In this document: one piece after another, positions 38,051-49,413 of the stretch
Layout of the letters: each line of letters opens with the position of its first letter
Numbering within the stretch: the first letter of the stretch is position 1
Source: Struthidea cinerea
Lineage: Eukaryota > Chordata > Aves > Passeriformes > Corcoracidae
Length of the DNA: 64,000 bases
NCBI GenBank assembly: GCA_013397865.1
Contig: VZTI01004400.1
Span: 372,001 to 436,000 of the forward strand
Reading direction: 5' to 3'
Program-made: the position numbers and the translations under genes
The notes under the pieces: model-generated
Told to the model about the DNA's origin: nothing
The model's input: only the letters and a program-made list of their open reading frames with translations
Databases searched by the model: none

Positions 38051-41000
38051 TCTGAAGGACAGCTAGAACACACAGCAGCAGCAGCAGTCAGGGTGAGTCA
38101 ATTTTTGAGCCAAAAATAGGACATTCTCCTAGCAGTAAATTTTATTTGTAACTTAACTTTGCAATTACATTGGTTAAAAAAAAAAAAAAAACAACAGTTT
38201 GGGCCACTGTTTGCATAAAAGATGCTTTGGAAAACTACACTGTATTGGTTTTTCAAATTATTTGCCAATGTATCCCATAAAAATTTCTGTTCTCTTTGCT
38301 GTCTGTCCCCCTATATTAGGAAGGGACTTTAAAAACTATCCTAATTCCAGAACAAATAAGATAACAGTACCAAGATGTATTCCTTCTGCCCAGTCTTGTC
38401 ACGCTCAAAATCACTGAGTTGTCCTAGTGCATTGCTGAATTTTTTGTTTTCAAAATTCCATTTCAGTTTCCATTGGATTTCTTAGATGCACGAGTGACTT
38501 TCCAGCCAATGCTCAGGCACAGAAGATCATTCAGCAAGTACACCCTACTCATCCTGTACTCCTAATGCACACAGGCATTTTACCTGCCCTCTGGAAGCTT
38601 TACTCAGTGGATAAACAAAACTTCTCCTCTTTCAAAGCCTGCTGCAGCCCCAAGAACCTCCCCAGAAAAGCAACACCTCCACAGCCACCCTGCAGCCAGG
38701 TAATTCCAACTCTGTGCAGAAATGCAGGATAATTACAGCTGAATTTCCACAGCAGGTGCACTCAGCCCACAGACCTTGCCATCTCCTGGGGAGCAGAGAC
38801 AGCTCCGTGAGAGAGAGAGGCCCTGTGGGGACAGCTCTGTGAAAAACTGAGCCCAGGGAACATGTTCCAGCCACACATCAGGTTTTGTTGCTTCTACATC
38901 TGCTCTCTTTGCTGTGTGGTCTGTCTTTCCCCATCGGCAGGGATCCTCAGGCCTGTGCCTGGATGCAGTTCCCCAAGGCAGGTGTGCAGGTGGACACTGC
39001 TGGCGAGACATGACCAGGCTGCCCGTGCCCAAGCCACAGCTCCTCACGTGTGCCCTGCATCGCAGCCTGATCCTGCTCCCAACCACCCTGTGCTGCATTT
39101 AAATGTCTGCTGTGCTCCACGTGCTGCTTATCTGCTGGGCACGCACACCTGGTCCTTTCCAGAGTTATCCCACATGTCAAGGATCCTCTTCAGCAAATTA
39201 TGGTGGGTGTGTTGCTGCCAGCATGGGCCAGGTCCCTTTGTTTTCATACATCTGCTGCCATTAGCATTGTTCTGCCCATGACAGAAACCTGACGTACCCT
39301 GTAGTTTTACGATCAGTTCAGATTTTAGTTACTAATGAAACCAAGCCAGGCTTGAACATACACTTTTTCACTTGTCTGGGAATTCCATGGAGACAGCTGT
39401 TTCATCAGCAAGAAAGCTGTTTTACTCTTTCAGGTGCTTTTTCCTTACCCTAATTGCTAAGGTCTCATTTGTACTTAAATTACTGTTACTTAGTTTGTTC
39501 AGGCAGTTTTAACTTGCTTGTTCCTCACTCTGCGGGTCGGAGGTGTCCTTTGCGAATACAATCCAGTCTGTTTGTAAGAGAAGCAGTAAGAAAAAGTCAT
39601 ATTTTCCATAAAGTATCTTGTGGTCATTTAGAAAATAAATTTTAAAGGTGTTTTCAGTTAGTCCTTTTACTGAGGCAGAAATCTGAACAGGGAGGAACAG
39701 GGAAATTGTCTGAGAGAAACTGTGGAACAGAAGTTTAGTGGCATGCTAAAAATTTCTGATGGAAAAAAAGACAAAGCAAAGCTGTGATCTGTATTCTATT
39801 CAGCTAACTGGAGGTCTGCATATGTTACCCTCTGCATGTCCTTCCCTCTTTAATTATCTTGCCAGCTTCAGTGGCTCTCAATCTCAGGGTCACCAAAGCT
39901 ACTTGCTGGTAACCTGATTGCCAACAACAGCAAAAGACTCAGAATTGCCTGTTTTGATTATTGTTTAATTTTCATTCAATTCACAGTCAGTCCATGGTGA
40001 AAAGGGCTTCTTACTGTCTATCTCATGATCTGGAAACTCTCACCAGTGAGTGAAAATAGCTGCCCCTCAGAAAGGAGTACAAGTCCAGAGCTACTGGTCG
40101 CTCAAGGACACCCAAATGCCAGCGGTAGCTATTTCCTCCTAAAAGAGCCTATCCCAGATGTGCGCTTGTTCCCCATCTCCATCACCCTTAGGTGATACTT
40201 CAGCTTCTTCTGGTGAAGTCGACTGAAAAATACTTGCTGTGCAAAGATCAAAGTAAAGCAACAATTAAAACTGGGTGAGGTCGTTGCTGAAGTTTAAAGG
40301 AGAAATGCTGGAAGACATTCACAGAGAGAAATGTGGAGATGATGGGCATGTCATTTTGCAGCACCGGAGCTCTTTCTGATGTGTGATTTCACACGGCCTT
40401 AACTGGCAGAAAATTTTCAGAAGACCTTTTCAAAACAAAGTTTCAGGAGTACTCTGAACTTCTTTAGGCACAGCTCAATCAGGCTTGAGTGGAGGGATGA
40501 GAAGGGGAAAATTAAAAAATACAATGGAACACGGACCAGTACCCCTCAGTTTGCTTTCTAGCTTTTCACTACCCACCTGTGAGGTAATAGCAGACTGCTG
40601 CTATTGCAAACAGCCAGTTCTCCCTCCAGATCTGGGTGAGATAACAGCAAGGAAGCTGCAGTAGCCTTTGAAGAAAACACCACTGACACTGAATTGGCAG
40701 CTCAGTGCAGGAGGCAGAGCTGTCAGGGATTTAATTTGCCTTCCTCACACAGGTGCTTCTTTGCTGCAGCCACCACCGAGGTCCCTGGAAGAAGGACTGT
40801 AAGGGAGGAGGGCATGTGAGAAAAGGTTTTGATAGCTGGCCAGTACCTAATGCTCCTCTTGAAATATTCAGGGAGAGAAAATGGTGTATTCCTTCAACCG
40901 CCTCTCCTCTTTCACTTCTTGAAACTCAGTCCCAGTGGTTTTCCTGTGTGAGAAACCCTAGCTAACTAGGAATAGCTTTAGGATATTTAAGGTCGCATCC

Positions 41001-44000
41001 TTGTGACATCAACACTAGGACATGGATAGTTCCAAGGTGCTAGGGAGAATGAGGTGGTGGTATACTGTGTAGAAATAGTAAAGATCTCATTCACAAGAAC
41101 TGGGGAGGGCCAGAGAGATGTGCCATTTCATGAATAACTGTAATATCAACAAATATCTGTAACACGACTCCAAAGAGTCTCTCAGAGTGGCTTTTAAATA
41201 ATTGAAGAGGGAGTTTAGGTGCTGCTGAATGATGATGCTCTGGGCTTTCAGGCCAAGTTTTCTGAAGTTTACTATAGACTCCAAAGAGGGAGTGCATTCT
41301 AGCTTGGAAACAGATCTGAGTGAGCATCGAGTTGCCCTGGGATCAAAGTTTGTTAATATTTTAATGTTTCTAACGTGACATAGAGTGCATGAGAAGTATA
41401 AGCCTTGGGGACCATCCTGCTTAATTTATGTAGTGAGTCACTACCAAAAAGCAAGTCTGTAGTTCTGCCTTCCTGATGGCACATTAAATTCTGGCTATTC
41501 TCAGTAGTCCAATACGGAGGATTAAAACAACCTCTTCTTCCCCTTCTACATTTTTAACAAAGACAATAGAAAATTAAACTGGTTCAGGACAATAATAGGC
41601 AATCAGGAAAAGATGTTGGAGCTGACTGTCATTAACTATGCCACTTTTCAGTCTAGTATAGTGATAAATCGGATCGGCATTTGGCAAATGAAACAGTCAT
41701 GCTGGTGCTGGAATAATTGCATGCATTGTCTGAAATGCAAGTAAAGGCCTTCAAATGTTCTGCCTACTTAACATCAACTCTGCTTTATTTAAAATAGTCA
41801 TCTACAGAGCAAATATGGCCTAGGGAAAAGCAACACTGTGAAGCACAGATGGGTAACGGTAGTCACAAAAAGCTGAGCAGAGTACGTGTGAAGGGCCCCA
41901 CCATGGGACAAGCAGTAGCAGGCTGGCTGCCCAACAGCAGGACACACAGTGGGGTCAGGGAGAGGACAGACCTCTCAGGGCTCTTCTTTGCCCCTAACAA
42001 TCCCACATACAACCAGGCAAAGCACTGGTTCTCCAGCTTCATGGGCAGAGAATCTCCCCAGTGAGAGGGTGATGCAGCACAGATCTCTTCTCTGTGTAGG
42101 AAAAAAAATCGACAGCCTTAGCCTGCAAGCGTTAGGTGGTGAGCAGAGTGAAAGAGAGTCCCAGTCTCCAGACAGCTTTGGATGCTGAAAACCACTGTGC
42201 CATCAACAATGCATTTTGGCTCTCCTGCTGTCCCTGCTGCCTCTTGTAATTTTGTTTTGCTCAGAGCAGGATGCCAAGGTGAAACCCCGGACAAGTCATT
42301 TGTGGCCACTCGAACAGTAAGGCAGTGGATGAGAAGGGCTGTAGCCGTCCTCCTGACAACAAACTTCCGGCAAGTCACACGTGTCTTGGGAGGTGTTCCC
42401 CACCCAAGGAAGTCCATATGGACCACAGTGCCTTACAACTGCTACCGCTTTCTCCCTCCCAGTACACAATACTGGGCATGAAGGGAAGATCATCTGTGCA
42501 GTGGGCATTTAAACTCAGTTCCAGTTTCTGGCCTCCCAAAGCAATGACTTATCTCGTCCTGCCACCGCTGCTGCCCTGCAGTGGAAATGCTGGGTTTCCA
42601 TGGCTAGGATGGGAGCTTGCAATTTTTTTAAGTGACTTGAATGCAAGCAAAGGCTGTGAGTTTGGCTTGGCCACCAGTCCCTGAACCATCTCAATTTTAC
42701 AGCTTCTGCTGGCAAGAGATATACTGAATTCAGCTATTTTAGGTGAGCTTTATTCCTCAAAGAGAAAAAAGGGAAAGCAGATTGATGTTCTCCTCTGATA
42801 AAGCAACAGACCTCAATATATCAGGCAGTCTTTTTACCTGACAAACAAAGAAGTAAAAATTATGCAGTTCCGTGTATACTGATGAGTGGTTTTTACCTCA
42901 TTATGGAAGGCTGTATACACTGATACAATGTTTTACCCTAGTTAGAAAAGACAGAAGAATCTGATTGTTTAGCTACAGCTTTGTTCATCCCATCACAACA
43001 TGATTCCTCAGAAGGTTTCACTATGAATGATGCACTGTTCTGTTTGTGCCATGAAAAACTGGCACGTCTCAGAGATGCTGCAACCTGACATCGGCTTGGT
43101 GTTTGTAAAAGGCTCCACAGCAGCCAGACAAGCCAAGGGCTTTAGGAGGCAGAATGACACTGTAAGGGCCAGCTAATCCTGTGGCAACCTGGAGAGCACT
43201 GTTGCCTGAAGCTGTTAAAGAAGCACCAATCATTGATCTGGGCCTGCAGTGGATCTCCCAAAATAGCCTGGTACTGACTATCCTACTGGAAAAGGGACTA
43301 GCACAGCCAAAAGCCTGCAAGCATCTGGCACCAACATGCCTCCACATGTCGTGAATGGCTGCTAGCAAAGCTTCATATGGCCATTATCCTATGAAAGGTT
43401 CATTTGCATATCTGTGCCACTTGGGAAGGGAATATTGTTTATATTAGCCAAGAGCTGATGACAAAAAAGGGAACGTCTGCCTGGGACATGGTGTGCTTTC
43501 AGAAGCCGAGGTGAATTGGTCATCTGCCGACACACTGCCATGAGACATGGCAAACAGCTACACGACTTGAACATGGGAATGGCAGCACAGCCAAAGGCAT
43601 AACTGGCCAGTTTCAGACGTCGACAAAACATTGTACATGTCTAAAACAGAGTTTCCACCTGGCTGCAGCACAAGGTGGGAAGATGTCTGGAAGAAAAAGA
43701 CCACAAAGAAGAACAACCCCAAGCCACTGCAGCCCAGCTGTAGGAAGACTGGCCTTGTCACCACTGCCAGCTGAAGGAACGGTGCAGAATAGGACTCTCA
43801 GATCCAAACGCACATCAACCTCTACACTGACCTCAGAGCCTACTGCACCTGTCAAGAGCTACTCCTGTCACAGGGTAAACTACGTCCCGGTGACTCAGAG
43901 AGCACAGATGGCACCTTTAGAAGGAAACAGGGATACAACAGCTTCTTCAAAAGCATATGTTCACCTTTCTCCCACACCTACGCAGAAGCACAAGGTGCAG

Positions 44001-45931
44001 AACATGCTCCACGCACACATCATCGTCATCACCACAGCAGAGTACAGTCTGCTCCCAGGAGGGGCAAGGGTGTTGCAAACATTGAGCCTTCAGGCAAATC
44101 TCAAAATTCTCAACTTCTGTCTTCATCTGTTGTGGTTCTGCCCATGCTGAAGCTGTGCTCGGGCTGAAATCAAGTGGTTTTGCCTGCTTTGGGCTGGCTC
44201 GTCAGCTGGGTCTGGGGCACCAGTTCTCACCCTCAATCAAACAGCTGCTGGGGAAGAAGGGGATAGGGACAATTCTGAGCAACATTTTTCTAACATTTGT
44301 TTCCTCTTTGAGGCATATCAAACCCAAATTTTCATTTGCTTCCTCAAGACGTATGGAGAAAAATGGGCACTACTTTTTTCACACAACTTCTCTCATTGGT
44401 TAAGAGAGCAGGTGTCTTACAGATGACCAGTCAACCCCACCGTCACCATAACAGAACAAGACTCCAAGACGAACAGCACAACCTTACAAGCTCTTTTTTG
44501 CTTTTTGAGAACCTCTTTTAGCCGCATTACAGTAAGTGAGTTGTGGAGGAGAAAGGAGATGTTTCCAGCTTGTTTTGCTTTTTTAAAGATCTTCCTGGGT
44601 AACCTGGTTAACCACAAGTCACTGCACTGCTCAGTAACTCCACAGGGTACAATATCTCCTCCTGCATTATGCAAAAGGACAAGCTGAACAGCAACTGCAC
44701 ATTCCCCTAGACTTTAAAAAAATCAATTATTTGTTTGTTTTCAAATCTGTAAAATCCTATGGAGACTTTTGCCTCTCTGCTGATTTTGTGGGCAAGGACA
44801 GCTGGAAAGGGTTTCTGACATCTGCCACGTCTGTGGGGAGGCTTTCCACACGGCGTGAAAGCCCCTCTCCTGACATGGCTGGAAAGGCTCTCACCAAATC
44901 ACGGGAGTCACTCACCAGCCTCCTCTATTTTTACCGAGTTGATGAAAGAAATTCTCACCACCGTGATTGACTGATTCTTTGATGGAGCTGCAAAGATGCA
45001 GGAGGCATAATATCAGCTGCTGCACAGACGTCCCAAACATATGCTGCCAGTACCTTCAGTCTGGGGTTACAGCTACCCTGTTATTTTAGTATTGGATTTA
45101 TCCTTGAGCAGCAAGTGCTAATCGTTCCACACCGGGCTGTGATGCTGAGGTCTCTGCAACTTGTCACTGCTGACCAGAATGATATTAGAAAAATCAATTT
45201 ATGACTTAAATAAGGAAAGAACAAAACAGTCCAAAGACAAGATACTACACTGTGTCACAAATACCCAAAAGACAGCATCATGAGCCTTAAATGCTTCAAA
45301 TAAAAAAGTTTTGACTTGTTTCAAAACAAAACAAAAAAAGAAAGAAAATTATTTGCCAGTACTTTAAATAAAACAGTTTGGTTTGTTAGGCACTCCCAGA
45401 CAAACATGAATAAATAAAAAAATGCAAAACCAGTAATAAATACCTCTTTATTGGTAGAAATATTGTAGCTCTGGGGAAGAGGCAATAAGTTCAATGAAAG
45501 GAAAAGTACAGCTGCCATAAAAGGGACATTTAATTACAGCAGGACCCTTCAAACTGCAAAAGAAATCCATGAGTAGGGAATATGGTAGAAGTCTATAAAA
45601 TCAGGAATAACAAGGAGACAGTGAAAAACAACGAATCCTTTTCTTTTCTAATGTAATGACAAGGAGGCATTAAGTGTTTCAAACAAACAGGAGACGCATC
45701 TTCTTGTTGGCACAGACTTACCCTGAGGATTACCCACTAATCACGGGGGAAATTATGTGTTTGCATGGATTCAAAAAGCAATTAGACAAACCCAGGGAAG
45801 GAAAAGGAAATTCATCAATAGCTAATAGGCACTAGGACTCTCCCTCTGGTTGAAGATGTTCTTGAAACATAAGTCACTGGCATCAGGGAGAGTTTCATCA
45901 TAAGATCCACTATGGTCATCCATCACTTAAA
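38051..45931. other. intergenic spacer, no gene recognised
   Basis: This 7.9-kb spacer has a 16-nt A-run at 38176-38191 and GC-richer patches at about 38630-39130 and 43050-44150. The latter holds a 155-codon + strand ORF (43683-44150), Ser/Thr/Arg-rich at its start, without recognisable domain or splice context. No repeat family was identified with confidence. Confidence 0.5.
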
Positions 45932-46150
45932 AATCACAGAATCATGGAATGGTTTGGGTTGGAGGGGACCTTGAAGATCATCACTCCTCAAAGCCCCATC
46001 CAACCTGGCCTTGAACACTTCCAGGAATAGGTCATGTACAACTTCTCTGGGCAACTTGTTCCTGTGCCTCATCACCCTCACAGTAAAGAATTTATTCCTA
46101 ATATTTCATCTAAATCTACCCTTTAATCTAAATCACAGCTGCCATCAGGA
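45932..46150 (-). mobile_element. CR1 LINE 3' fragment
   Basis: A clear inverted CR1 3' end: AATCACAGAATCATGGAATG, then GGTTTGGGTTGGAGGGGACC and CCATCCAACCTGGCCTTGAA. It is about 220 bp long and 5'-truncated. Confidence 0.93.
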
Positions 46151-47374
46151 GGTGCATGAGATATCATTAGCTTAAACCCCTCCCAGGGCATCCACATGGT
46201 CACACAGCCTTTCAGAATACAAAACACAAACAACAAAACAGACACAGAAAATTAACTCCCATTTTACACTTTAACAGGGTAAAGCAAGAAAATTAAGATT
46301 TTTTTAATGTCCTTTTCAGACTGATATGTTGGGGTGAGGGAGAATGTCTGTAGCAGACAGTAAGACCCTGTGTGATTAGGAAGTGCTCATTATTTTCTGA
46401 AGTTTACAGTTTCCCAACTGCAGGGCAAAACCAGAAGAATGTTTTCAAAAGCAGTGTTTCATGAGAAATGCTTGTCACTGAAACACTGCATTTAAACAAC
46501 TCAGAGGAGACCAAATACCTGTGTTTGAGTATATTTGTAATTTATTTTGGTTTTTCGGGTATACATGACAGGTGCTGCAAATTCACACTTATCCTTTTTC
46601 TTATATTGCCACCTGGTGGTCCCGGGCATGTGGACACAATCAACCCACTGATTTTTCAGTGAAATGAGCACAGTTCAGGCATTTAAAAAAAGCATCCATT
46701 TCTTTTCCTCTGAGATAGATGGTAAGCAATTTTTTAAATCTCGAATTTTAGGGGTGAGGGGCTGTTTGGGTTTACAACCAGTATAACAGCTCCTGTGTCA
46801 GCTCTTGATTGTCTAAGTAGATGGTTGCACTGACCACGCCAAGTCACAGGGAAACAGTTAATAGGGATTGCAGCTCTGCTGTGGGCTCTGGATGCCTGCT
46901 TGGCCTGGGTGCCTTGCTCCCTGGGGGCAGGCACCCCACACTCAAATGGAGGCAGGAGATGAACAGAGCTTCCAGCCAGAGCCAAACCATCTTTCTTCTG
47001 CCACTTCCACCTCACCAGTGGTGGAAGCATGGTGTAAGGACATTTAACCAGTATGACAGGAGTACTTTTGTTCCCAGAAACAGTGTGCCATGTGGCCAGA
47101 GCAATGCCTGAGTTCCCATCTGGTGGGGATGCTGGAATACACTGCACAGTGGGTATGGGGAAGGTCCCAGCTCTGCAGACACACATTAAAATCTGCAGCT
47201 CTGTCTTGGGATCGCATCACCACCACACACAGTAAAGCGCATGCACAGGAATAGTGTAGGAAAGGGACATGATAAGGTTAAAGAAGAGACAGTTATAGAC
47301 TTGGACTTCATGAGGAAGGAAATGGTACAATAGACTTTAGACACATGGTCTTTTGTAGAGACCGTGGGCACTTG
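46151..47374. other. intergenic spacer, no gene recognised
   Basis: 1.2 kb between two CR1 copies of opposite orientation. It includes ORF 46734-47186 (-), 150 codons, with no recognisable domain and with overlapping open frames on the other strand. Confidence 0.5.
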
Positions 47375-47855
47375 TCCAGTTTGGGGTTTCCCAACACAGG
47401 AAATGATGATGTTAAACTGGAGCAAGTGCAGCAGAGGACCACCAAGGTAGAGGGAGCTGGATCAATTGCCCTGTGGGAAGGTGGAGGGATGCGCCAGGTT
47501 CAGCCTGGGAAGGAGAAGACTTTGCAGGCACTGGGTAGTAGCTATCTGATACTAAGAAGGAGACTGTGAAGATGATGGAGCCCAGCTCTTCACAATAGTG
47601 AGCTGAAGGAAGGCAAGAGAGGGCATAAACCAAAACAAGAGAGGTTCAGAACTGAGAGAAGAAGGAAAGTTTTCACCATGAAGACAGTCAGCAGTCAAAC
47701 AGGTTGCTCAGAGTGACTGTGCAGTCTCCATTCTCTGAGATTTTCAAGACCAGACTAGCAGTCTGAGAACTGGAAGTTCTGAGCAGCCTGGTGTGATTTC
47801 AGTCAACCCTGCCTGGAGCAGGTTGGAAGAGAGACTTCCTGAGTTCCCTGCCATT
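47375..47855 (+). mobile_element. CR1 LINE fragment, + strand
   Basis: The + strand reads through the usual CR1 segment: CCAGTTTGGGGTTTCCCAAC, 'AAACTGGAGCAAGTGCAGCA', GAGGACCACCAAGGT, GTTCAGCCTGGGAAGGAGAA, then a degraded ORF2 end. The final terminus (TTCCAACC / GATTCTGTGA) is eroded or missing. It is much diverged, with several small deletions. Confidence 0.8.
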
Positions 47856-48102
47856 TTTAATAACCACATGATCCTATTGCTCTGTGGAACATAATCTGGT
47901 TTTATTTCAGCTTTGAGCCAGCAATTTTCAGTACTAATCTATGGAAATGCACTTTTGAGCAATTAATAAGAATTGCAGAATTTCACATCAGAGACGTAAC
48001 TCCTGTTTTGAGCTTTTACATGATAAAACACACCAAATTTATTTTTGATGGGTAGAAAAAGTTGAATCTGGCATTTCTCTACTAGTAGCTAAGGAAAACC
48101 AA
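47856..48102. other. spacer, nothing recognised
   Basis: A short AT-rich stretch between the CR1 fragment and the AT microsatellite. Confidence 0.5.
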
Positions 48103-48179
48103 CATTTATATATATATACATATATGTGTGTATATATATGTATATATATACATATATGTGTATATATATATACATTTAT
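48103..48179. repeat. AT-rich (TA)n/(TATG)n microsatellite
   Basis: A 77-bp run of TATA, CATA and TGTG units with an internal direct repeat (TATATATATACATATATGTG occurs twice). It is largely self-complementary, so slippage and cruciform extrusion are likely and assembly errors are possible. Confidence 0.95.
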
Positions 48180-48214
48180 AATGTAGTCTGTTATTAGCTT
48201 TAACAGACTACATT
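48180..48214. repeat. perfect 14-bp inverted repeat (hairpin)
   Basis: The arm AATGTAGTCTGTTA (48180-48193) and its exact reverse complement TAACAGACTACATT (48201-48214) are separated by the 7-nt loop TTAGCTT. There is no T-tract after it and no gene nearby. It directly abuts the AT microsatellite. Confidence 0.9.
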
Positions 48215-49400
48215 CCATGCACCTGTAACTATAGGGGTGGTCTGCCAGCCTGAATCAATGCTCACCAGCTGTAAAGGGGCTCCCACTTCAACTAGTCCCA
48301 ACAGACTTAGTGACCAGGAGGTGTTACTGAAGGCACAGCAGTGTTTGTGATATAAAGAGACTCCGTGCACACACCAAAGAAGCAGAAGTTTGACCAAAGC
48401 ACCCACTGGAGGCTTCTACATCACACCTTTAGCACCTGTGAGGGTCAGACAGACCCGCCCTGAAGACCTACACAGAGCAACCTACAGGCACCTCAGGAGC
48501 TTGCCTGCACTGCAGCTCTTTCAACCTCCCTGGCTGAACTTCTTCTGCAGAGAGAGAATCATGTGTCGCAGCTCAGTGCTCTCTGTGGACAGTGATGAAA
48601 ACTTGTAGCATCCAGAGAATTGAATATAGGACTGCATGCCATGTCAAAGGAAAAAAACTTAAACGGCAGAAAGCTCCTACACTCTAAAAAGTGTATCTGT
48701 GGAGTACAGATACTCTCTCAAGAGAGGCACATCTTTATATGATAGCTTGCAGGAAGGAGATTCTCCAAGATTATGAAACAGAGAGACAAACATAATGATT
48801 GCTTTATCTTGAAAAGCACTTGGAAAGCTTCCCTTGGGGAGATTGCAGTCAATTCATTTTTGTGCAGGAGAAAAGTTCCCCCCACTGGCAGGTAGGCAGC
48901 TTATGCTTTAGTAAGGGAGGAGGGCCCGCTGCTCACATGTATGCCAGTAATTTGTTGTTAGGGAGAAAGGAGGTAATGAGGCTGGACAGGCTGTGTAAAT
49001 ACCAAAAGCCCAAAACCTAGCAAAGGAAGAATCAGAGGCACAGAAGGCAGAACGGAAAATAGCAAGAGGATGTTATACTGGATACATATGAATTTTCCTA
49101 GGATCATGTATTAGAAAGCATAAGATCATTTTACAAGAACAATAGGAAGAGAGAAGAGGCTGTTGAGAAAATAAGGATTGGTTACAGGAGTATTTAGGGG
49201 CCTGAAGGAGTGGAAAAGGGACCAAGGTGGTAAATCACCTTCTTAGAAGAAGAGGGGGTGAGCAGAGAGAGAAAAGCACTTAGAAAAAACAAAATGAGGC
49301 AGGACAAGACCGGTGTTTGCACAAGCTTTTGAGGCAAGGGGAACAGCCCCTCTGCAGTAAAGTCTCTTTGCTGCATCCTCATTTCAGCTGGGATCTGCTG
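48215..49400. other. spacer, no gene recognised
   Basis: Apparently unique sequence. Near 49355 the + strand has AGTAAAGTCTCTTTGCTGC, which resembles the poly(A)/U5 part of an avian LTR, directly left of the TATA box at 49406. Confidence 0.4.
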
Positions 49401-49405
49401 GAGTC

Positions 49406-49413
49406 TATATAAG
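49406..49413 (+). promoter_or_regulatory. canonical TATA box, promoter-like or LTR-derived
   Basis: TATATAAG is followed at once by GGCGCC, the classic TATAWAAG plus GC-rich flank of a focused RNA polymerase II promoter. Eight CpGs fall within 49416-49628 in otherwise CpG-poor DNA. A 76-codon ORF starts at 49445, near the expected start of transcription. No conserved product is recognised. The upstream LTR-like sequence makes an old retroviral LTR a fair alternative. Confidence 0.4.

Noticed and set aside
44818..44860. Zinc-finger-like reading CHVCGEAFHT on the + strand
   Set aside because: It is one half motif followed at once by a stop, with no second finger, linker or histidine pair; most likely chance.
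46734..47186. 150-codon minus-strand ORF
   Set aside because: Several frames on both strands are open across the same bases, it has no domain, and it has no splice or promoter context. Low stop-codon content explains it.
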